This document shows, piece after piece, positions 5,669-9,805 of a stretch of DNA of 9,805 bases. Made by a program: the position numbers and the translations under genes. The notes below the pieces were generated by a model that saw nothing but the letters and a program-made list of their open reading frames with translations, had not been told where the DNA came from and did no database searches. This DNA is from Gemmatimonadota bacterium. Its GTDB lineage: Bacteria > Gemmatimonadota > Gemmatimonadetes > Gemmatimonadales > GWC2-71-9. The DNA is taken from assembly GCA_003221825.1 (NCBI GenBank), contig QHUE01000104.1, forward strand, positions 1 through 9,805, written 5' to 3'. Within the stretch, counting starts at the first letter, position 1, and each line of letters opens with the position of its first letter.

Positions 5669-6244
5669 TCAGTGCGAGAAATCGACCTTGGGGGCGTCCG
5701 CGGCGGCTGGTGTTTGTAGCTCGAAGTAGGCGCGCGGCTTCTTCCCGAGTACCTTCGCCGTCAGCACCTGGGGAAAGCGCCGAATGTAGGCGTTGTAGGT
5801 ATTCACACTTTCGTTGTAGTCCTGACGGGCGACGGCGATCCGGTTCTCGGTGCCCTCGAGCTGATCCTGCAGGGCACGGAAGTTCTCGTTGGATTTGAGT
5901 TGCGGATAGTTCTCCGCGATGGCAATCAGGCGGCCCAACGGCGCCGTGAGGGCCGCGTTGGCCGCCGCCATTTGCTGCAGATCACCGCTCTGCACCGCTC
6001 CCGCGAGTTTGGAACGGGCCTCCGCCACCTGGATGAAAATCGTCTGCTCCTGCTTGGCGTATCCCTTCACCGTCTCCACCAGATTGGGAATCAGGTCGGC
6101 GCGCCGCTGCAGCTGCACTTTGATCTGGGATTCGGCCGCGTTCACCTTCTCATCCATGGTCTGAATGGTGTTGTAGCCGCAGCCGGCGACCAGGGCGAGC
6201 GCGAACGGAAGGGCGAGTGCAGACCGGCGTCGATGGGCGTTCAC
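5669..6244 (-). CDS. lemA: LemA family lipoprotein
   Basis: The 191-residue protein starts at GTG (6244), with AGGAA 6-7 bases upstream. It has a basic N-terminus, a hydrophobic stretch and a good lipobox, LVAGC, so it is a lipoprotein anchored by the Cys. The remainder is the typical all-helical LemA fold: YNTIQTMDEKVNAAESQI, then RRADLIPNLVETVKGYAKQE, the AEARSKL helix, LTAPLGRLIAIAENYPQLKS and NYNAYIRRFPQ-like segments. LemA proteins form coiled-coil envelope structures of poorly understood function and are often found beside TPM-domain genes, as here. It is the last gene of the operon: its GTG overlaps the upstream stop as GTGA, which implies translational coupling. No terminator is obvious after the stop. 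Confidence 0.95.
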   Translation of the reverse strand: MNAHRRRSALALPFALALVAGCGYNTIQTMDEKVNAAESQIKVQLQRRADLIPNLVETVKGYAKQEQTIFIQVAEARSKLAGAVQSGDLQQMAAANAALTAPLGRLIAIAENYPQLKSNENFRALQDQLEGTENRIAVARQDYNESVNTYNAYIRRFPQVLTAKVLGKKPRAYFELQTPAAADAPKVDFSH

Positions 6245-6912
6245 GAAGAGTTCCTTTCCATACGGTTCACGTACTCAGCCGTGCGCGTCACCGCGTCGAG
6301 ATACGCGGCCGGCTCGGCCAGTCCATCCGAGGCGAATCCTATCAGTGCAGCGGCGTCGCGCACCAGGGCCGCGGAGTCGGTCGGCGCGGTGCGGCCGGCG
6401 AGCCGCAGCACGGCCCGCAACATCGTCAGAAAACCGGCGCGTGTGCCGCGCACGACGTCCGCCAGACGCTTGGGGCGATGCCAGTCGGCGACGTACGCTT
6501 GCCGCAGATGCATGAGCTTGCCCCGGAGCTCCTGCTCCAGCTGGCGGCGCACGTGCTCGCGCTGCACGGTGATGCCGCGCCACGGGTCGCGGCCGGCGAG
6601 CACCCGATGATGGGCACGAATGTCTTCATACTCGATCGGAAAGGCATCCGCGGAATCGCGCCACTCCTGGTCCGTCACCACGAGCGGCGACGGATGCTTT
6701 GCGCTTACCCAATCGCGCACCGGCGCCGCGAGCCGGCCGAACAGTTCCGTGTCGACACGATCCACGATCAGCAGCGTGTTCATCGCGGACGGCTCCCCGC
6801 CGCCCGCTCCCTGCTCCCTCGCGGCCGAGCCGTAGAGCAGTAGCGTCACGAGCCGCGTGCCGAGCGCCGCCGTAACCGCGGCGCTGAAAGCGTCCAGTGT
6901 CATGCGCGCCAT
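6241..6912 (-). CDS. Nucleotidyltransferase-fold protein with degenerate active site
   Basis: The 223-residue protein sits between the TPM and LemA genes. The N-terminal part (about residues 8-55) looks like a nucleotidyltransferase: a helix, then LVTLLLYGSAARE with the conserved Gly28-Ser29, a loop, and SAMNTLLIV where active enzymes have the metal-binding D-x-D. Here the first Asp is Ala43 and the second is Asn45, so catalysis as a standard transferase is unlikely. The rest is helical with FPIEYEDIRAHHRVLAGRD, EQELRGKLMHLRQAY and a C-terminal helical domain. No signal or membrane segment is present, so it is cytoplasmic. ATG 6912 begins one base after the TPM stop (TGA-T-ATG), with GGAGGA inside the last TPM codons as its ribosome site; its stop overlaps the LemA GTG. 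Function is unknown; I infer a scaffold or nucleotide-sensing role with the LemA/TPM pair. Confidence 0.85.
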   Translation of the reverse strand: MARMTLDAFSAAVTAALGTRLVTLLLYGSAAREQGAGGGEPSAMNTLLIVDRVDTELFGRLAAPVRDWVSAKHPSPLVVTDQEWRDSADAFPIEYEDIRAHHRVLAGRDPWRGITVQREHVRRQLEQELRGKLMHLRQAYVADWHRPKRLADVVRGTRAGFLTMLRAVLRLAGRTAPTDSAALVRDAAALIGFASDGLAEPAAYLDAVTRTAEYVNRMERNSS

Positions 6913-6913
6913 A

Positions 6914-7678
6914 TCAGAATCTTCCTCCTGCTCCGCCGCCCGAAAACCCGCCTCCGCCCCCGAACCCGCCGAATCCCCCACCACCGCCGCCCCCGCCGCC
7001 CCATCCTCCTCCCCCGCCGCTCCAGCCGCCGCCGCGGCCCTGACTCAAGATCCAGAGCGGGATCCACAGCAGACGGCCGCGGCTGACGATCAAGAGGAGG
7101 ATCAGGATCGCAATGACCCATCCGGCCGGGATCGCCACTTGTTTACGATCGTCCTGCATGGGCGGCGGCATCGCGTATTCCGGACTGGTCAGCGTGACGC
7201 CGAACTCGGCGGCAAACGCCTGTGCGATGAGGTCGACGCCGAGCGACAGGCCCTTGCCGTAGTCTTCGGCGCCGAGGGCCGGCAGCATGGCGTCCCGGAT
7301 CCGGCCGGCCCGCGCATCGGTGAGAAAGCCCTCGGCACCTCGGCCCACGGCGATGAAGACATCGCCGGTGCCCGGTTGGTGATTCTTCCGGGGAACGAGG
7401 AGCGCGACCACGCCGGCGTTTTTGCCGCGATCGCCGGCATCCCCTTGCGCGCCCACGCCCCATTCCCGCCCGATCTCCAGCGCGACGTCGCTCGCGCTGC
7501 GGTCGCCAATATCGGCCAGCGTCACGACGGCGATCTCGCCGCGCGTCTTCTCTCGCACCTCGGCGATGACGGCTTCCATGTGCCGGACGGACGCCACGTC
7601 GAGGACGCCCGCGAAGTCGTTGACGAATCCGCGTGGCGGCGGAACAGCGATTTGGAAGAGGACCGCGAGCAGGATCAG
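6914..7678 (-). CDS. TPM-domain (YgcG-like) membrane protein with Gly-rich tail
   Basis: From the CTG start at 7678 the protein has 254 residues. It has a signal-anchor-like segment (LILLAVLFQIAV, about 3-14), the family-diagnostic GFVNDFAGVLD (about 18-28), a TPM domain to about 150 (GEIAVVTL, GREWGVG, KNAGVVALLV, FIAVGRGAEGFLTDARAGRI and YGKGL), a transmembrane helix (about 185-212) and a Gly-rich tail ending GGGAGGRF. TPM domains face the exterior; related proteins act in photosystem repair or as possible phosphatases, and with LemA they form a widespread pair. The only conventional in-frame starts, GTG 7597 or ATG 7579, would delete the signal and the GFVNDFAGVLD motif. Between the in-frame stop at 7706-7708 and 7597 there is no ATG, GTG or TTG, so CTG 7678 is the best candidate. 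Its Shine-Dalgarno sequence is weak (GGTGA). It is the first gene of the operon. Confidence 0.9.
   Translation of the reverse strand: MILLAVLFQIAVPPPRGFVNDFAGVLDVASVRHMEAVIAEVREKTRGEIAVVTLADIGDRSASDVALEIGREWGVGAQGDAGDRGKNAGVVALLVPRKNHQPGTGDVFIAVGRGAEGFLTDARAGRIRDAMLPALGAEDYGKGLSLGVDLIAQAFAAEFGVTLTSPEYAMPPPMQDDRKQVAIPAGWVIAILILLLIVSRGRLLWIPLWILSQGRGGGWSGGGGGWGGGGGGGGGFGGFGGGGGFSGGGAGGRF
6935..7040 (-). repeat. Gly-codon low-complexity tract with many G-runs on the coding strand
   Basis: The 3' end of the TPM gene is an imperfect run of GGN codons broken by Trp and Phe, giving many closely spaced runs of three to five G on the minus (coding) strand. The Gly-rich tail is common in TPM proteins. 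The mRNA could form G-quadruplexes just before the ribosome binding site of the next gene, although no structure can be proved from sequence. Confidence 0.6.
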
Positions 7679-7735
7679 CGCTTCACCGGATCGAGGAGGG
7701 GTTCGTTAAGATTGACCAGCAATATATGCGCATAT
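7679..7735. promoter_or_regulatory. Short divergent promoter region of the TPM and DUF983 operons
   Basis: Only 47 bases separate the two divergent starts. On the minus strand TATATT (7726-7721) matches the -10 consensus at five of six positions and would give a leader of about 35 bases before CTG 7678, but no good -35 is seen. A perfect 12-bp palindrome ATATGCGCATAT (7724-7735) covers the DUF983 start codon and that -10, and could be an operator. GAGGAGGGG (7693-7701) is a strong Shine-Dalgarno-like sequence but lies 24 bases before ATG 7726. Confidence 0.3.
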
Positions 7736-8073
7736 CACCTCGCCTGCGCGCCATCCTCAAACAGCGCTGCCCGCTGTGCCTCAAGGGACAAATGTTTGAC
7801 GGTCGCCTGCGCATGAATCCGAGGTGCCCCGTCTGCGGACATCGCTTCGAGCGTGAACAGGGATTCTTCCAAGGCGCCATGTACGTGAGCTGGGTGCTGG
7901 GTGTTTCGTATCTCGCGGTGCTGGGAGTACTGGCGCAGCTCCTGCTCGTGCCCCACATCGGAATCGCCTGGGCGGTCGCATGCGTAGTGGCTGTTCACGT
8001 GATCTGCATTCCCATGGTGTTTCGCTACTCGCGGGTGATCTGGGCGCATCTGAACGTGCGCACGAAGCCATGA
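7726..8073 (+). CDS. DUF983 zinc-ribbon membrane protein
   Basis: The 115-residue protein starts MRISPRLRAILKQRCPLC, like DUF983 family members. Two CxxC knuckles (C15-C18 in RCPLC and C34-C37 in RCPVC) form a zinc ribbon on the cytoplasmic side, with the usual Gly/Phe-rich link and FEREQGFFQGAMYVSW before the membrane. Two transmembrane helices follow (about 48-72 and 76-100), ending near RVIWAHLNVRTKP. The biochemical role of the family is unknown. ATG 7726 fits the family N-terminus, but no Shine-Dalgarno site is at the right distance; the strong GAGGAGGGG at 7693-7701 would better fit a start near ATT 7711, and a leaderless or unusual start is possible. It is the first gene of a + strand operon, and its TGA overlaps the next ATG as ATGA. 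Confidence 0.88.
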   Translation: MRISPRLRAILKQRCPLCLKGQMFDGRLRMNPRCPVCGHRFEREQGFFQGAMYVSWVLGVSYLAVLGVLAQLLLVPHIGIAWAVACVVAVHVICIPMVFRYSRVIWAHLNVRTKP

Positions 8074-8570
8074 CGCTGCTCGCGATCGTTCTGCTCATCG
8101 TCCTGGGAATCGCCGGCCTCGCCATGATCCCGCTCGGCCTTCCGGGGTTGTGGGTCATGGTCGGTGGCATTCTCGCCTTCGGCTGGCTCACCGGTTTTCG
8201 CACGGTCGGCGTCGCCACGATCGCCATCGTGCTGGGTTTGGCGTTCCTCGGTGAAATCATCGAGAACTGGATCGGGTTTCGATATGCCAAACGCTACGGC
8301 GGGTCCACGCGCTCCGGTTGGGGCGCGCTGATCGGTGGACTTGTCGGCGCGGTGATCGGCGTACCTGTCGCCGTCATCGGCAGCGTTATCGGCGCCTTCA
8401 TCGGCTCCTTTCTCGGCGCGGCACTGTTCGAGTACACGTATTCCCGGCACACTGGCGTTGCAACTCGCGCCGGCTGGGGTGCCGTGGTAGGACGCGCCGC
8501 CGGGGCCGCGATCAAAATCGCACTGGGGTTGATCATCGCGGTCGTCGGTCTCTTTGCCGCGTTATCTTGA
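8070..8570 (+). CDS. DUF456 family small membrane protein
   Basis: The 166-residue, strongly hydrophobic protein belongs to DUF456. Features are an N-terminal helix pair (TLLAIVLLIVLGIAGLAMIP and then LPGLWVMVGGILAFGWL), the GLPG motif, GEIIENWIGFRYAKRYGGS in a cytoplasmic loop, then a Gly-rich stretch of glycine-zipper-like repeats (GALIGGLVGAVIGVPVAVIG, then GAFIGSFLGAALFEY), AGWGAVVGRAAGAAIKI and a final helix. About five membrane segments are expected in the inner membrane. Function is not known; the glycine-zipper repeats suggest tight helix packing or oligomerisation. The start codon overlaps the DUF983 stop by four bases, so the two are probably translated together, and the YceI gene begins three bases after its own stop. 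Confidence 0.9.
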   Translation: MTLLAIVLLIVLGIAGLAMIPLGLPGLWVMVGGILAFGWLTGFRTVGVATIAIVLGLAFLGEIIENWIGFRYAKRYGGSTRSGWGALIGGLVGAVIGVPVAVIGSVIGAFIGSFLGAALFEYTYSRHTGVATRAGWGAVVGRAAGAAIKIALGLIIAVVGLFAALS

Positions 8571-8573
8571 AGC

Positions 8574-9200
8574 ATGACTCGATCCATCGTTGTCCTCGCT
8601 CTGCTCGCGCCAGCTGCGTTCTCGCTGGCCGGGCAAACGTCGCAACAGGCTGCAACGACGCCACCGCCGGCACCCACCAATCGCTGGTCTGCGGACCCCG
8701 CGCACAGCGCGGTCGCGTTCCGCGTCCGGCACCTCGGCATTACGTGGGTGAACGGCACCTTCGGGCAGTGGACCGCCGACTTGAGCTACGATCCCAGCAA
8801 GCCGGACGCGGCGAGTGTCACCGCGCACATCCAGACGGCCAGTATCTCGACCGGCAATGACCGGCGTGACAACGATCTGCGCACGAACTACCTCGTCGCC
8901 GACAGCTTTCCGGAGATCACGTTCACCAGCACGCGCGTGGAGCGCGTCGCGCCCGATCACCTGCGCATCACGGGCAACCTGACGATCCGGGGTATCACCC
9001 ATCCCGTCGTGCTCGATGCCGAGGTCGGCGGCGTGCTCGCCTCGCCCCGGGGCCGGCGCACCGCATTTTCGGCCACCACCAGCCTCAAGCGTCAGGATTA
9101 TGGCATCACGTTGAACCGGCTCATGGAAGGGGCACAGATCGTGGGCGATGAGGTCCGCATCACGATCGACGTCGAGGCGACCGAACGCGCCGCGCCCTGA
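8574..9200 (+). CDS. Exported YceI-like lipocalin-fold protein
   Basis: The 208-residue protein has a signal peptide (MTRSIVVLALLAPAAFSLAG, cleavage around 18-22) and a Gln/Thr/Pro linker, then a YceI domain (about 36-205). Family hallmarks are WSADPAHSAVAFRVRHLGI, VNGTFGQW, DPSKPDAASVTAHIQTASI, RDNDLRTNYLVADSFPEITF, LTIRGITHPVVLDAEV and YGIT. YceI proteins are periplasmic beta-barrels that bind polyprenyl-type lipids in the cavity and are linked to isoprenoid metabolism or stress; the ligand here is inferred only. Its position in a membrane-protein operon, directly followed by a lipid-phosphatase-type PAP2 gene, fits handling of prenyl lipids. ATG 8574 lies three bases after the DUF456 stop; no clear Shine-Dalgarno sequence is seen, so translation may be coupled. 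Confidence 0.93.
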   Translation: MTRSIVVLALLAPAAFSLAGQTSQQAATTPPPAPTNRWSADPAHSAVAFRVRHLGITWVNGTFGQWTADLSYDPSKPDAASVTAHIQTASISTGNDRRDNDLRTNYLVADSFPEITFTSTRVERVAPDHLRITGNLTIRGITHPVVLDAEVGGVLASPRGRRTAFSATTSLKRQDYGITLNRLMEGAQIVGDEVRITIDVEATERAAP

Positions 9201-9805
9201 TCCCAACAGCGCAGCACATCTGGGGGCTCGCACTCGCCTGCCAGTGCGTGCTGGCGACCGGCGCCTCTGCACAGGCGCACAACATCCGCTGGTGGGAAGC
9301 GGCGATGGCCGTCGGCGCCCTCGGCGTCGTGAGCGTGTTCGACCATGGGGTCGACGACTGGGTGCAGGACCACCGCTCGTCGAGCAGCGATCGGGTGGCG
9401 CGGACGTTCCGCAACGGCGGTCAACCCGAAGTCGTCTTCGGTATTCCCGGCGGCATTCTGGCTGCGGGGGTCATCAGCGGGCGGCCGGGACTACGGCGGA
9501 GCGGCGGGCGCGTGCTCGCTTCCGTCGTGACCGCCGGCCTGGTGACGGGAGCGCTCAAGGAGGTTACCGGACGGTTCCGCCCCGACGATACCACCGATCA
9601 GTACGTGTTTCGACCGTTCTCCAACCACGACGCCTTTCCGTCGGGACACGCGACGATGGCGTTTGCCCTAGCCACGTCCCTCTCGGCGGAGCTGCACCGG
9701 CCCTGGGCGACCGCGCTCCTGTACGCCGGAGCCACCGGAACGGCGTGGTCGCGGCTCAACGATCATAAGCACTGGCTGTCCGATGTCCTGGCCGGCGCGA
9801 CGGTG
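9197..9805 (+). CDS. PAP2-family phosphatase with signal peptide, 3' end outside window
   Basis: The frame is open to the window end with 203 residues visible from CTG 9197. All three PAP2 catalytic motifs are present: KEVTGRFRP (K121, R128-P129), FPSGH (148-151) and SRLNDHKHWLSD (S185-R186, H192, D196). It should dephosphorylate a lipid or prenyl phosphate at the outer face of a membrane; the substrate is unknown. The N-terminus reads as a signal peptide (IWGLALACQCVLATGASAQA, cleavage at ASA/QA), followed by membrane segments. The upstream in-frame stop is TGA 9149-9151, and no ATG, GTG or TTG occurs until GTG 9248, which would cut off most of the signal peptide; ATG 9305 would lose all of it. 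CTG 9197 overlaps the YceI stop as CTGA, so it is the best start, though no Shine-Dalgarno site is visible. Confidence 0.87.
   Translation, partial: MIPTAQHIWGLALACQCVLATGASAQAHNIRWWEAAMAVGALGVVSVFDHGVDDWVQDHRSSSSDRVARTFRNGGQPEVVFGIPGGILAAGVISGRPGLRRSGGRVLASVVTAGLVTGALKEVTGRFRPDDTTDQYVFRPFSNHDAFPSGHATMAFALATSLSAELHRPWATALLYAGATGTAWSRLNDHKHWLSDVLAGATV

Noticed and set aside
6857..7816. + strand 319-codon open frame opposite the TPM gene
   Set aside because: Its Pro/Ala-rich start is the complement of the Gly tail, and it has no domain of its own; the TPM frame is strongly supported.
9148..9768. + strand open frame overlapping the PAP2 gene in another frame
   Set aside because: Arg-rich with no motif. 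The PAP2 frame contains all three catalytic motifs and continues beyond the window.
1..9805. CRISPR array, tRNA, rRNA, insertion sequence or phage genes
   Set aside because: No regularly spaced repeats, no cloverleaf or rRNA-like segments and no transposase or phage protein motifs were seen on either strand.

Overview
The window is G+C-rich bacterial chromosomal DNA (roughly two-thirds G+C by eye). It is densely packed, with short intergenic gaps and strong third-position G/C in the real frames. The NarL-type regulator, the Tat-exported peptide-amidase-like protein, the LemA/TPM operon and the overall base composition fit a soil-type Gram-negative lineage such as Gemmatimonadota. That placement is inference from gene style; no rRNA or other marker gene is present. 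I see no phage, insertion sequence, CRISPR array, tRNA or rRNA.

Layout: (1) 1-72 is the 3' end of a + strand gene with a cytochrome-c-like C-terminus, followed by a terminator and a stretch of inverted and direct repeats. (2) 223-1800 (-) is a Tat-exported amidase-signature hydrolase; a perfect 28-bp palindrome is read in frame through its signal peptide. (3) 1941-3596 (+) is a membrane diguanylate cyclase (sensor, HAMP, GGEEF with intact I-site), divergent from the amidase and apparently starting at CTG. (4) 3604-4356 (-) is an exported coiled-coil/SH3b protein, convergent with the cyclase. (5) 4572-4781 (+) is a cold-shock protein with its own likely promoter and a very strong terminator. 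(6) 4977-5660 (+) is an orphan NarL/LuxR-type response regulator of an atypical kind. (7) 5669-7678 (-) is a tightly coupled three-gene operon: TPM-domain membrane protein, degenerate nucleotidyltransferase-like protein, LemA lipoprotein. (8) 7726-9805 (+) is a compact envelope operon: DUF983 zinc-ribbon membrane protein, DUF456 membrane protein, exported YceI protein and a PAP2 phosphatase that runs off the window.

How the genes relate: most products are envelope-located or exported, and two are signalling proteins (c-di-GMP synthesis and a DNA-binding regulator). Coupling is physical: ATGA, GTGA and CTGA start/stop overlaps or 1-3 nt gaps link members of regions 7 and 8.

Most noteworthy: three separate genes (diguanylate cyclase, TPM protein, PAP2 phosphatase) have family-typical N-termini that extend upstream of any in-frame ATG, GTG or TTG, and in each the best available start is CTG. 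One has a perfect, well-spaced Shine-Dalgarno sequence and one overlaps the upstream stop as CTGA. Other points of interest are the in-frame palindrome in the amidase signal peptide, the active-site-degenerate nucleotidyltransferase between TPM and LemA, and hairpins at gene ends. I did not find a convincing wholly new multi-gene system.
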